DNA of 64,000 nt from Begonia masoniana (GCA_022432975.1 CM039502.1:78263181-78327180), one strand, 5' to 3'. Positions 25,669 through 38,520 are shown, numbered from the stretch's first letter. The notes: a model not told the origin generated them from the letters alone. Numbers and translations: made by a program.

Positions 25669-28459
25669 TGTAATGCCAGGTTCTTTTTCGGGTTTTAGAT
25701 TTTTAGTTATGCAATGACATTTTTGTAAATATGCCAAATTAAACCCGTTTTGCAAATGAGAAGTTTTATTGGAATTCTATAAATAAATTGGAGTATCTAG
25801 AGAAATGAGGGAATTTTTGAAGATGTAACGCCGATTTTACGAGATTTTGGTATTTCTCGTAATATAGGGGTGTTTTAGTAAATATAGCAAACTAAGCCCG
25901 TTTTATGAACGGAGAGCTTTATTAGGATCCTTATGATTTATAAGGATTTTAGGAAAAATAAGGGAATTTTGGGAATTCAAATCGATGGTATATCGCCAAA
26001 GTTCCGTTTATAACCCTATAGCGTTTTAATACGTAAAAATAGTAAATTAAGTCCGTTTTACGAACGGAAGTTTTATTAGAGCCCTAGTAATAAGTTGAAA
26101 TATTTGGTAAAATAAGAAAATTTCGGAGAAACCAAGTCAATAGACGAAATAACGATTGAAGAAAGAATTTAACTAAGGGCATTTAAGTAATTTGGTTAGT
26201 AAATTTTATAAAATATTAAAACACCCCCTCCCCTTCTATTTCTTCTCCAGAATCGTGAAGCATTTCCTCTCCCTCTTCCCTGCGATTTTTTCTCCTACGC
26301 CGAAGCTTTCCACGCCGACGACCCCTCGATCTTCCGGCGAAGTTTCTCCTCCATTTCTCTTCCCCAATCCATCCCCTAGGTGAGATTCTATTGTATTGGA
26401 CATTTAGTTTTGATTTAGGGTTGGGTTTCAGTTATGTCATATTGAGTTAGGGTTATAGAATTTATCGGGTTTTGTTGTAAATCAAGGGTTAGCGGTAATA
26501 GCGGTCAATGAGGATGCATTTGATGTTATTTTAGTAGTTAGAATGTTTTGATGGTTGTTGGTTTGAATTAGGTTGGATTTTTGGTTTTTTTGGAATGTTG
26601 GAAAAAGCCATTAATGGGGGGCTAATAGTTTTTGAACGCGAATTGCTCGATAGAATGCTCGAATGAAAAGAATTAGAGTTTTAGGAAAATTTGCCTTAGT
26701 TATGAGTTTCGTGTAGTTGGGGAATCATTGTGTATAATTCAAGAATTTGCTATAGCATGATGAAGAAGACGTTATGTGTGTCGTATAGGTTTTTGAATCA
26801 TTGAAAACGGATGTCGGATTAGGGAGGAATTAGTGAATCAATATGTGCACGTAAGGTGTTCGATGAATTGCCTAAGTGAAAGGTTGATTTGGTTTTAGAG
26901 TTGATTTGTGTTAAGTCGGTCCTAACGACGGATTGTGAATTGCCTTAGGTGAACCAAGCTAAGTACGGTGTTCGGCATTGCTAAGGACGACAGATAAGTT
27001 CTCGTGACTTACTGTGGCCGATTGGCCTACACCATATGTAGAGTTTTGTTGTTGAGGATTGTTAGAGCATTTTATGTTTATATGTTTTGGTTGGGTAATT
27101 AGGTTTAGTTGTTTTATAGGTTATGCTTTTGTGATGTTTTGATGGTATACACGTGCTTTATGTTTATGTTATGTGTTAAATTGTTCATGCATCATTGTTT
27201 TACAAAATGTCATAAAAAATAAATTTATGCATGCAGTTCATGAAAGAAAGTGAAATGATATGAGAGGACTAAAATAAAATGAAACAAAATGAGACGACTA
27301 AGACGACTGATATGAGACGACTAAGACGACTGAAATGAGACGACTAAGACGACTGAAATGTGACGACTAACACGAACTGATAAATGAAATGAATGCACGA
27401 AAGTTTATGAAAATTGCATGTACATGTTCATGCATTGTCACTTACGTAGAATTTATTGAGATTTATTCTCATAGATGTCTTTATGGTGTAGGTGAACTCG
27501 AAACAGGTGAGGTTGAATCCCTCCACCCGAGGAATGAGTATGTTGAAGAAGAATGGCCCGTGGGAGTGCGTTGGCGCAGTCAACGCTATTTTGACTCGTG
27601 GGGATGTAGGTAAATGTTTTGGAGATTTAAATTGATAGAAACGTAGGAAAATTGTATAGTTGAAACATTTTAGGATGCTTGGTGACTGGATAGATAATAT
27701 ATAGTATTTTGTTGTATTTTTGATAATTTCAAACAGAGGGAAATGTCCAGTTTTTAAACGGATCTATGCGGTTTGTTTTTATGAAGTTTGGTTATGTTTT
27801 AAACGTGTTTTGAGTCGGTTTCTGAGTGATTGGGGGAAGAGTGAATTGTACGTGGGTGGAAGGTTGTTATAAAATGTTTAGAGGCAATTTATGAAAGAAA
27901 AATTGAGAAGTGTTTGAGTTGATGTGCAGGGAATTGTTGGGAGAAAGAAGTGAGAAAGAAGTGGGGGGCGGCTCTCTGGAAAAATTGGATTTCCAGAGGG
28001 CTTGCCGATCGATTGCCAGGGAGGGCGATCAATCGCCCCTCTTCGTTTTCCTTGGTCACGCTCTGGAAGAACTTCCATAGTGTGTGCCGATCGATCGCCC
28101 CTGTTGGGGTGATCGATCGGCTAGTTGTTGATAATCAACGGGCGATCGATCGCCCATATGTGGGGCGATCGTTCGTCCCCAAAGTATTTAACACAGCCGA
28201 TCGATTGGCTGAATATGGCCGATCGATCGGCCATGCTTTTCTCGGCAGATTGCCGTTTCTGTCCTCTGTTCCGATTTTGTTTAATTGAATTTAAGTTTTA
28301 TACATTACATTGTTTTATTTAAATTATTTTTAAATATGTTTTAACGATTTCATATGCTTGAAGCTTTAATTTAACGATTTAAAAGTAAAATTTTAATCAA
28401 TGTTTATTAAATGAAAAATTTTACGGGAATTTAAAGGGTACAGTATTAGGGATATTACA
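25669..28459 (+). repeat. 5' LTR of element B
   Basis: Starts TGTAATGCCAGGTTC. TATAAAAT lies at 26207-26214, then a CT-rich leader to a donor-like CCTAG|GTGAG (about 26381). The mini-exon-like 26949-26993 is bounded by TTGCCTTAG and ATAAGT (GTAAGT in the 3' LTR). GGCCGATTGGCCTACACC lies at about 27017. A 23-bp GACGACTAAGACGACTGA-type repeat, three units, lies at 27291-27372. TTATGGTGTAG precedes a short acidic frame at 27491, shifted by one base relative to the 3' LTR. The palindrome cluster is at 27975-28240. It ends GATATTACA. Confidence 0.88.
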
Positions 28460-28461
28460 AT

Positions 28462-28624
28462 TATGGTATCAGAGCCCCCGGTTTTTAAAATCGGTTCTGT
28501 AGACTGCTCGACTGCATAGCCACTACGCAGACATCCTTCCTCAACTGTAAGTATGTTTAAAAGCTTTATTTAATTTTGATTTCTTAGGGTTACTTGTTTT
28601 CATTTTTATAGGAGTTATAAAAAA
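28462..28624 (+). promoter_or_regulatory. Element B primer site and leader with intron-like signals
   Basis: ATGGTATCAGAGCCCCCGG follows the LTR. The leader contains CTCAACTGTAAGT (donor-like, about 28540) and TTTTTATAG (acceptor-like, about 28613), 12 bases before the gag ATG. A close relative of this leader is embedded in the Cassandra tandem at 61068-61220. Confidence 0.75.
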
Positions 28625-31600
28625 ATGGTTCGAAATAGGGACGCTAGGGACGAAGCCCTAGATCGACTTACGGATTTGCTAGACCGTCAAGCCCAACATA
28701 TGGATAGGCAAGCACAACAGATCGAAAGACTAGTAAACCGTGAGGATCGTCAGGCTCGAGAGGTAGTTGTTTCGAACCATCAGGGCATGGAGAGATTCCA
28801 GAAATTGCAACCTCCGGTGTTCAGCGAACAGTCTTCGGACCTCACTTTAGCCGAAGAGTAGATCCGAACTATGGAAGATATACTGGAATACGCGGGGATA
28901 GAGAACGGGAATAAAGTTACCTACGTCACCTTTCATTTGGCGTTGGATGCTCGGTTTTGGTGGGACTCCATCAATGCAACAATCGATATGGCGATACTGA
29001 CTTGGGAGCGGTTTAAAGCCATGTTTTATGACAAATATTTTAGCCACATGGTACGGGAGGCAAAAATGATGGAGTTCATGCAATTGAGACAGACTGGCTC
29101 AGTTGCTGAATACGTCAGGAGTTTTGAGGCCCTATCCCGGTTCGCACCACGCCAGGTTAGTGTTAATGAGGGCAAGGTGCGTCGGTTTATGCAAGGGCTA
29201 AGTGTCACGTCCCTAAAACTGTACCCAATATCCGTACCATATATTTTTATTTTTTTTAACCTAATATCTTTAATTAAACCCTAGGCGGAACCTAAACCGA
29301 AATCGAAACCAGAATCTAAATCGGAATTTAAATCTAAGTTTAAAACCATTTAAAACAAATATTAAAACTATTTAAATTAAAATCAATTTTCGATTTAAAA
29401 CAAATGGGAGGGCAGTTCTGTCATTCTGCCGATGGAAGGAGGGTAGCGCCCGATCGCTGCGATATGCAGCGATCGCAGCGCTCGATCGCTGCAATGTGCA
29501 GCGATCAGCCGCTGCGCGCTGCAGCGACAGCAGCGCCTGATCGCTGCAATATGCAGTGATCAGTCGCTGCGTGCTGCAGCGATCGCAGTGCCTGATTGCT
29601 GCCCTTGGCAGCGCTCGATTGCTGTACGCCTCACGCCCTCCTCTTGCCTTTGCTCTCTCTGTATTTACACCTAATCACTTAATCCATGCTCTCTGGAATC
29701 CGATTCCAGAGAGCAATACTTCACCCATTTAACACCCCCCCACATCAATAAACACAATAACTTACCACTTCCACTCAACCCAAAATGTACTTAAACTCAA
29801 CCGACTTGCAGCGGACTTTACGAAATCCAACTGCATGGATAGCTCTAAAAACCGAGCATATCCTTAACAATCCCAAAAACAATCAAAACATTTCTATACA
29901 CAGTTTACCAAAAACATTTGAAACATTAAACATAAAACCTATCACCTATCCACTATCAGATCCAAACACCCTAAAATATCTATACAGTTATTAATCAAAA
30001 TCATCCCAAAACCCTCAAAACTATACGTACTATCCCCACGGGTCAGATGAGCCTCGACTGCACCAGCACACCTCCGTAGCCACCCTCTGTCAACTGAATC
30101 ATGCCTCAGGTGGAGGGACATCGTACTCACCTGGTACCTCGAAGTCTATGTCACCTACACCATACAACACACTATGAGATAAAATCCCAGTAAGCTCTAC
30201 GTAAATGCCATGCATGCTGTGCTATGAGTTCATTAAACCATGCTTTATTTTTATCTTACTATGCCATGCACTATAGGTGTCACCGAGATCCTATACCTTC
30301 TAACCGGAGAGAGCTCATCCAGCGGGCGGACTACTCTTTCCAGCTAGAAGAGGGGGGTACACGCTTACAACCCGTACAGCCGTGCCTGAGCCTCACCTCG
30401 CGTGACCTGTAAACTGTATGCCCGAAGGCCTGTATGCCCGAAGGCTAATGCTATGCTTTACGTTATCTTTAAAACTCTGTGCGGAAGTTCATTTTCATGC
30501 TTTTCTTTAAAACAAGTGATGCGTGAACAGTTCAATATTTTAAAGTAAACAAACAGTAACATGTACCATCAAGACTGTAAAGCGTAAACTATAAACTCCT
30601 ATAACCTAACTACCCAAACCAAGTACAATTAAACTAACGCATCTCCAAACTCCTCGAGACGACATTCGACGTACGGTGTAGGCCAATCGGCCAGAGAAGA
30701 ATCACGAGAACTTACCTCGTGTCCAAAGCAGCTCAAGCTCCGTCCACGATCGTTGTTTGTCTGAAGCAAAACACAATATCGACGTTAAAACTAATTTAAG
30801 CTAATGATCGTCCAAATTTACAAAATCTTAACCAAGGAAACTTTCTAAAGTTCTAATCCCATTCACTGGGCTATTTATTCGAGCAACTCATGTTCGGCAC
30901 CTCGAATTCCAATTTACGAGTTATTCCTAAAATCTCGAAAATCCCTAATTTTAACATTTTCACGAATTGATCTAACTTCGTCCAATAACGTCAAATACGT
31001 GCAATATATACTTAATCACGGCTAACCTATTAATTACGAACCCTAATTCGCATTTTTAACGAGAATAAATCGAAACCCTAATTACCTAAAACGCTACGAA
31101 ACTAAAGATTTAACGTTCTAAAATTGTAGAGACATACCTAGAATAGCGAGAGGAGGAGAAACTGTGAAGGAAACGGAACGAACGGAGGTCGGATCGGAGT
31201 CGGATTGAAAATTTCGTCGGCGGCCGAGGGAGAGAAAGCTCTCTGTTTTTCGTGGATTCCAGGGAAGAAGAAGAAAGAATGAAGGAGAAATAGATTTAGG
31301 TTAGATTTTATAATATTAACTTTATAAATTACTATTCTGCCCTTCTTTAGTTTTTATATTGATTTCGTTCTTCGGTTCGTTAATCGTCTAGCTATTCGAT
31401 TTCATCAAATCTCCATATTTCACTAATAAGTCCAACTTGTTATTTGGGATTTATTAAAACTGTCCGTTCGCAATTCGGACCTCGTTTACTATTTTTACTA
31501 AAACGTCCTCCATATTATGAAAAGCTTAATTGCTCGGAATATAGTGTTTGATCTCTGAAAATTCCCGTAAATTCTTTAAAATTCTTATTATTCGCTAGGA

Positions 31601-32224
31601 TCGTAATGACGCTTTCTTTTTGGGAAACGGATCTGATTTGACGTATTTACTAAAAATGCCATTATATAATAAAATATGAATATAATATATTATATCTGAA
31701 ATCCGTACAAGCTGGGTATTACACTAAGTCAGGAAATCCGAAAAAGTGTCATCATATCAGGGGTGCGGAATTTGCCCTATACAGAGATTGTGGCAAGAGC
31801 TCTAGAGATTGAGGCCGCTGAACCAACTTACGTCAAACCGAGGGAGCCTGCTAAGGGGTTCTTTCGGGAGATTCAGCCTCGACCTCGGAACGAGGTTTGG
31901 CAGCTAAGTGGGCAACAACAACAGCGACATAGAGGCGTTAAGAGGCCTTATAACGAAAAGGGCGACCAGGGAAGAGGAAAGCAAATTCAGGGATCTACTG
32001 AGAGGCCCGTATGCAGGATGTGCCAGAAGGCCCATTTTGGCACGTGTAGATTGGGGACGGACCGATGTTTTAGATGTGGCGAGGTGGGCCACTACGCCCA
32101 TAATTGTCCAAAGACGATTATCGATCAGAAGAGGGTTTCCCCGAGGATGTTCGCCTTCATTGAGCAGGGTAACGTCGATGATGAGGCCCGACCTCCAGTT
32201 GTTCCAGGTATGGTTTTATTTTAA
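28625..32224 (+). pseudogene. Element B gag, one premature stop and a nested LTR
   Basis: Segments 28625-29202 and 31729-32224 join in frame across the solo LTR and its target duplication, giving 357 codons plus stop. MVRNRDARDEALDRL... includes a glutamine/arginine-rich coiled-coil-like start. A single TAG at 28859-28861 replaces the Trp of the usual EEW. The core follows (RFWWDSI, FYDKYFSHMVREAKMMEFMQL, YVRSFEALSRFAP), then after the LTR IRKSVIISGVRNLPY, a glutamine-rich stretch and knuckles (CRMCQKAHFGTC, CFRCGEVGHYAHNC). It ends at 32224 where PR would begin. Better preserved than T1 gag. Confidence 0.9.
29203..31723 (-). mobile_element. Solo LTR of a Tekay-like element (family 2)
   Basis: TG...CA ended (minus-strand start TGTAATACCCAGCTTG) with a perfect target duplication CTAAG at 29198-29202 and 31724-31728. 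It interrupts the gag frame of element B, and excising it with one CTAAG restores the frame exactly. Same family as 40991-43490: 30275-30420 matches the reverse complement of about 42300-42445. The acidic short frame is on the minus strand at 30155-30099, and the palindrome cluster (TCGCTGC...GCAGCGA types) at 29448-29715. Confidence 0.94.
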
Positions 32225-33947
32225 ACGTTAATGAAATGAAGGACATTAGGATAGAGACGTAGTATAGAGTGAAGATTTGAAGGCAATAATCGTGCGATAG
32301 ATAGAAACTGGACCTCGATTGACAAAACCTCGGAGTTTTAGAATATTACATTTCGGAGAGAAGTGGGAAGTTTAGATATAAGATTTATTGAGGAATACCA
32401 TAGATCGCCAAAGTACAATTAGTACGTTTGAGTGAATAAGATAACGTGGTAGAGACTCGTATCTCTTAGATCCACGTGAAGAAGAAAGTATTTAGACGAA
32501 AGTTATATTTAGAAATTCGATTTAAGTAAATTATTGAAGGGGTACAGGAAGTGTGGATTACTTGAGTTAGAGAGGTAAGAGATCAATATAAAGTCGTGAG
32601 TGTAAGATCTGAGTATTGCGTAGGAATGTTCGTATTGACAAATAGCAGCGAAGAAAGTAAGTGATCTAATCGAAGTTGGGAGGTTAATGAATCTTAAGGC
32701 AATAAAGAGTCAAGGTTATACAAAGGGTAAGATTTTAGAATTTGAGGAGATATGAATTTATGATGTAAACTTATCTACAACAAGTTTGCTAACAAGAGGA
32801 TCGTGGGATAAACGTTGCAAGGGAACAAGGTAGAATATTCAGAACTGACTAGGAGGTACAAAAGAGGGTAAAGTCATTTAGTAACGTCAAGGTAATCCTC
32901 GTACAATATTAGGGATAGGTGAAGAAGATTGTTGGATTCAATGAGAGATTGAGATTTGAAGTTAGAATAAAGAGAATGATGATTTTCATAGAAACCATTT
33001 AAGTAAACTTAAGTAAAATGATGATTTTCAGAGGTTCGACTCGTATTTGACCAGTCGAGACCAATGGATACCCAAGTGACTTAAGGTTAGAAGGAATAGT
33101 TTAGAGCAAATCCATGGTGAGACTTAGGGACTTGACTGTACTCGAAGTTAATGGAGATTTAAGTTAAACAAATAAGCATTTTATAAATACTATAAGAATT
33201 TCAGTTAGGACATAACGAGGGAGCTCATTAATGTGACTTAGGATCTCATTGACGAGATGATTTGTGAAATATAGAGAATGGAGTTTTAGTTGAGAAGCCC
33301 ACATAAAAATGGTTATTTAAAACCGGTGAAGTGTTCAAGAAAGTGTACAACTTGGATACTATTGATGAAATAGTTATGAGTGATCATTACTAGTGAAAAC
33401 ATATAAATCTGAGTTGGCATGCATCCTGACTACGGATAGAGCCGATGAATTTATGTAGAAATAGGATTACAGCCCAGGGGTCGGTAGAAATTGAGGACTT
33501 GAAATGAGTTTCAATTGAGAAAGCCTAAACGTGAGGCCAAATTAATGGGTTAGGGAGTTTAATGTCCGAATGATTAAATATAGACCAAAGCATACGCGAG
33601 TCGTTAAATATCAAATACACAGTTGGAGATCATTCGATTGGGAACTTGGGAATTTGGTAAGGCTCCATGCGTAAGCAACGACGTGTTTAGGACAATTGGA
33701 AGTAAGGAATACAGTTATGAGGTTAATGTTGTATCAATTGATTATAAGAGTTTTGTTTTAGAATCATAGAGAAAGATCCCAAGTATAGATAGAATCAAAG
33801 TTTTTAAATAAGAAAGTAGAATTTTGAGAGATAAAGGGAAGGAACTCGAAAGGTGCGGAATAAAGCCGCAAAGCATGAGGCGTTAATGTCAAGAATGAAA
33901 AGCTAAATCAAATTTTGAGGACAAAATTTCAATTAAGGTGGATGGAA
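32225..33947 (+). other. Element B internal region without pol
   Basis: 1.7 kb, strongly purine-rich on the plus strand, with no open frame of 60 codons and no recognisable PR, RT, RNase H or IN motif. The last 50 bases (TTTTGAGGACAAAATTTC) match the pol-to-PPT junction of this group (compare 44441-44458), so the 3' end is native while the rest is replaced or fully decayed. Confidence 0.7.
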
Positions 33948-36765
33948 TGTAACGCCCGGTTCTTTTTCGGGTTTTATATTTTTAGTTATGCAATGATATT
34001 TTCATAAATATGTCAAATTAAGCCCGTTTTGCAAATGAGAAGTTTTATTGGAACCCTATAAATAAATTGGAGTATCTGGAGAAATGAGGGAATTTTTGAA
34101 GATGTAACGCCGATTTTATGAGATTTTGGTATTTCTCGTAATATAGGGGTATTTTAGTAAATATAGCAAACTAAGCCCGTTTTATGAACGGAGAGCTTTA
34201 TTAGGATCCTTATGATTTATAGAAATTTTAGGAAAAATAAGGAAATTTTGGGAATTCAAATCGATGGTATAACGCCAAAGTTCCGTTTATAACCCTATAG
34301 CGTTTTAATAGGTAAAAATAGTAAATTAAGTCTGTTTTATGAACGGAAGGTTTTATTAGAGCCCTAGTAATAAGTTGGAATATTTGGTGAAATAAGAAAA
34401 TTTCAGAGAAACCAAGTCAATAGACGAAATAACGAATGAAGCAAAGAATTTAACTAAGGGCATTTAAGTAATTTGGTTAGTAAATTTTATAAAATATTAA
34501 AACACCCCCTCCCCTTCTATTTCTTCTCCAGAATCGTGAAGCATTTCCTCTCCCTCTCCCCTGCGATTTTTTCTCCTACGCCGAAGCTTTCCATGCCGAC
34601 GACCCCTCGATCTTCCGGCGCAGTTTCTCCTCTATTTCTCTTCCCCAATCCATCCCCTAGGTGAGATTCTATTGTATTGGACGTTTAGTTTTGATTTAGG
34701 GTTGGGTTTCGATTATGTCATATTGAGCTAGGGTTATAGAATTTATCGGGTTTTGTTGTAAATCAAGGGTTAGCGGTAATAGCGGTCAATGAGGATGCAT
34801 TTGTTGTTATTTTAGTAGTTAGAATGTTTTGATGGTTGTTGGTTTGAATTAGGTTAGATTTTTGGTTTTTTTGGAATGTTGGAAAAAGCCATTAATGGGG
34901 GGCTAATAGTTTTTGAACGCGAATTGCTCTATAGAATGCTCGAATGAAGAGAATTAGAGTTTTAGGAAAATTTGCCTTAGTTATGAGTTTCGTGTAGTTC
35001 GGGAATCATTGTGTATAATTCAAGAATTTGCTATAGCATGATGAAGTAGACGTTATGTGTGTCGTATAGGCTTTTGAATCATTGAAAACGGATGTCGGAT
35101 TAGGGAGGAATTAGTGAATCAATGTGTGCACGTAAGGTGTTCGATGAATTGCCTAAGTGAAAGGTTGATTTGGTTTTAGAGTTGATTTGTGTTAATTCGG
35201 TCCTAACGACGGATTGTGAATTGCCTTAGGTGAACCAAGCTAAGGACGGTGCTCGGCATTGCTAAGGACGACAGGTAAGTTCTCGTGACTTACTGTGGCC
35301 GATTGGCCTACACCATATGTAGAGTTTTGTTGTTGAGGATTGTTGGAGTATTTTATGTTTATATGTTTTGGTTGGGTAGTTACGTTTAGTTGTTTTATAG
35401 GTTATGCTTTTGTGATGTTTTGATGGTATACACGTGCTTTATGTTTATGTTATGCGTTAAATTGCTCATGCAACATTGTTTTACAAAATGTCATGAAAAA
35501 TAGATTTATCCATGCAGTTCATGAAAGAAAGTGAAATGATATGAGATGACTAAAATAAAATGAAACAAAATGAGACGACTAAGACGACTGATATGAGACG
35601 ACTAAGACGACTGACATAAGACGACTAAGACGACTGAAATGAGACGACTAAAGACGACTAAAATGTGACGACTAACACGAACTGATAAATGAAATGAATG
35701 CACGAAAGTTTATGAAAATTGCATATACATGTTCATGCATTGTCACTTACGTAGAATTTACTGAGATTTATTCTCATAGGTGTCTTTATGGTGTAGGTGA
35801 ACTCAAAACAGGTGAGGATGAGATCCCTCCACCCGAGGAATGAGTATGTTGAAGAAGAATGGCCCGTGGGAGTGCGCTGGCGCAGTCGACGCTATTTTGA
35901 CCCGTGGGGATGTAGGTAAATGTTTTGGAGATTTTAATTGATATAAACGTAGGAAAATTGTATAGTTGAAACATTTTAGGATGCTTGGTGACTGGATAGA
36001 TAATATATAGTATTTTGTTGTATTTTAGATAATTTCAAACAGAGGGAAATGTACAGTTTTTAAACGGATCTATGTGGTTTGTTTTTATGAAGTTTGGTTA
36101 TGTTTTAAACGTGTTTTGAATCGGTTTCTCAGTGATTAGGGGAAGAGTGAATTGTACGTGGGTGGAAGGTTGTTATAAAATATTTAGAGGTAATTGATGA
36201 AAGAAAAATTGAGAAGTGTTTGAGTTGATGTGTAGGGAATTGTTGGGAGAACGAAGTGAGAAAGAAGTAGGGGGCGGCTCTCTGGAAAAATTAGATTTCC
36301 AGAGGGCTTGCCGATCGATTGCCAGGGAGGGCGATCGATCGCCCCTCTTCGTTTTCCTTGGTCACGCTCTGGAAGAAATTCCAGAGCGTGTGCCGATCGA
36401 TCGCCCCTGTTGGGGTGATCGATCGGCTAGTTGTTGATAATCAACGGGCGATCGATCGCCCATATGTGGGGCGATCGTGCGCCCCCAAAGTATTTAACAC
36501 AGCCGATCGATAGGCTGAATATGGCCGATCGATCGGCCATGCTTTTCTCGGCAGATTGCCGTTTCTGTCCTCTGTTCCGATTTTGTTTAATTGAATTTAA
36601 GTTTTATACATTACATTGTTTTATTTAAATTGTTTTTAAATATGTTTTAACGATTTCATATGCTTGAAGCTTTAATTTAACGATTTAAAAATAAAAGTTT
36701 ACTCAATGTTTATTAAATGAAAAATTTTACAGGAATTTAAAGGGTACAGTTTAGGGATGTTACAT
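33948..36765 (+). repeat. 3' LTR of element B
   Basis: Starts TGTAACGCCCGGTTC and ends GATGTTACA. It is 27 bp longer than the 5' LTR, largely because the GACGACTAAGACGACTGA repeat has about four units here (35571-35660) against three. The short acidic frame is intact at 35796-35843 (GELKTGEDEIPPPEE then stop). The palindrome cluster is at 36275-36560. Confidence 0.9.
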
Positions 36766-38520
36766 CAGCTCCCTTCTCTGTTGTTCCTCCAGCGATCAAC
36801 TTCCTTCAGATTTCTTCCGATACTCCAAGCTCGAGGTAAGATTTGGATAATGTGTTTACTGATTAGTGATTTGAGAGTTGATTAGATATTTAGATTCGGG
36901 TTTTTCCGAGGAAGTTGAGGTATCATGGTAGATATAGCTATTAACATAACATTTATGATTGTTGTAGATAATAAGTAGAAATAATGAACGTTGGCTTAGC
37001 CTGGGTAGTTGGTGAACCCAAATACCATTATCGGTTAGCTAAGGTTTTTATGCACACTAGGTGACTGATATAATGCTCGAATGAAAATGAGTTAGACTTC
37101 TAGGATATATACTTGGTTAGAAAGCTACCATTCTGGAATATTAGACTACTTAGGATTTGTTTTCTTACATTAATACGAGAAATGTCTTAGGTGGGAAAAA
37201 ACTTCAAGTGAAAGAAAGACATTGCTAAGGAATCCTGGTAAGTGAGTTTGTTAAGATTTCTGGCCATTAGGGCCTTGCATCACAAGGGTAGTAGGTTGAG
37301 TTTGTTTCTGATATTCGATTATGTTTGGGAAGTTGTCTGTTTTAGTATAATGTTTGGAGTAGTGGATGCTCTGTTTTCTGATTAACGACTCCTTCCATGG
37401 TCTCATGTTTTGAGAATGTTTATGTGTGGAGATCCCAACCCGGTCAGGGCCGCCACGGTGTGACCATGACGTAATCTTAACCTAAAATATATTCTAAAAG
37501 TAACGCAAAGGGGGCGGGTCGAAACAGGTTTTGAAAAGTCAGAATAAAAATAAAAAAAATGTACAAGTCAATCACGATCGATCGCGCCTCGGAGCCCGAT
37601 CGATCCGGCCAGCTCGGGTTTCCCAACTAAAAACGACCCTGATTCACGATCGATCGTGCCGCGGGCACGATCGATCGCGTGGAAAACTCCTGGGCGCGCC
37701 CAGCGCGCGCCGCGCCCGGCCAGCGTGCACCAACGCCTGGCCAACGTGCCCATCCACGCCCATCCTCCCTCTTTCTTACCCTTTACCAACTTTTCTTCTC
37801 CAAACTCTTACCCTTCACCCTAAATTTTCTCAAAAATCATTCCTCACAACATTTAACACATAATTCTTCATACCCCCTAAAATCCCGACTCAAACGCATA
37901 CCCGAATCCGTGTTTAAAATTCATGGAAATAAACCGCGTGGATCGTTCTAAAAGTCGAGCTAATCCTTACGACTTAAAATGCCTAAAATCATCAAATATC
38001 ATCCAATCTAATTCATAGCACCAAAGTTAAACATAAATGCTGAAATTCCTTAAAACATCATCAAAACGATAACGTTTCACAAATCAGTCTAAACAACACT
38101 ACTCCAAGCCTACATCCACTATACAATTACCAAAATATCGAACCTCTCTATACGTCCTAAAATTATCATTCAAAATCGGTTCAAATCACACCTATTTACC
38201 ACAAAACGCTCGGAGCACACCCACGGGTTATCACACCTAGCCAAAACACGCACCGTCGCCACGAGCTCCGCCCATCAACCACCTATGCCTGATCATCAGG
38301 AGGAAGTTCCTCACCTTCGTTTTCGTCACCTACATCATACGATAAATACATTAAGCCTAATGCTTAGTAAAGAGGTGCACTAAAACGTGAGTATACATAA
38401 TGCATGGTTTCTCAAAACATGTTCGTTTTTCATTTATTCACTTTACATAACATATACATATATATCTTTAGGCATGAGTAGGCACAGGCACCACCCCATC
38501 TACCCTGTAGACCAAATACT

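Larger units (their letters stand above)
25669..36765 (+). mobile_element. Element B: gag-only (TR-GAG-like) Ty3/gypsy retrotransposon
   Basis: 5' LTR 25669-28459 (2791 bp) and 3' LTR 33948-36765 (2818 bp) are highly similar. The primer site TGGTATCAGAGC is at about 28464, gag lies at 28625-32224 with a solo LTR nested in it, there is no pol at all, and a polypurine-like AAGGTGGATGGAA precedes the 3' LTR. It sits inside the T1 3' LTR between CTCTCTCCT and TCAGCTCCC; no clean 5-bp target duplication is visible, so one flank may be altered or the ends may come from recombination. Non-autonomous elements that keep gag and borrow pol in trans are known in plants as TR-GAG elements. Confidence 0.88.

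Noticed and set aside
26192..26383. 63-codon frame in the leader of element B LTRs (also 34473-34664)
   Set aside because: It spans the TATA box and ends past the donor-like site; CT-rich leader sequence gives chance open frames.
25660..36775. A 5-bp target duplication for element B
   Set aside because: Left flank CTCCT and right flank TCAGC do not match; I do not claim one.
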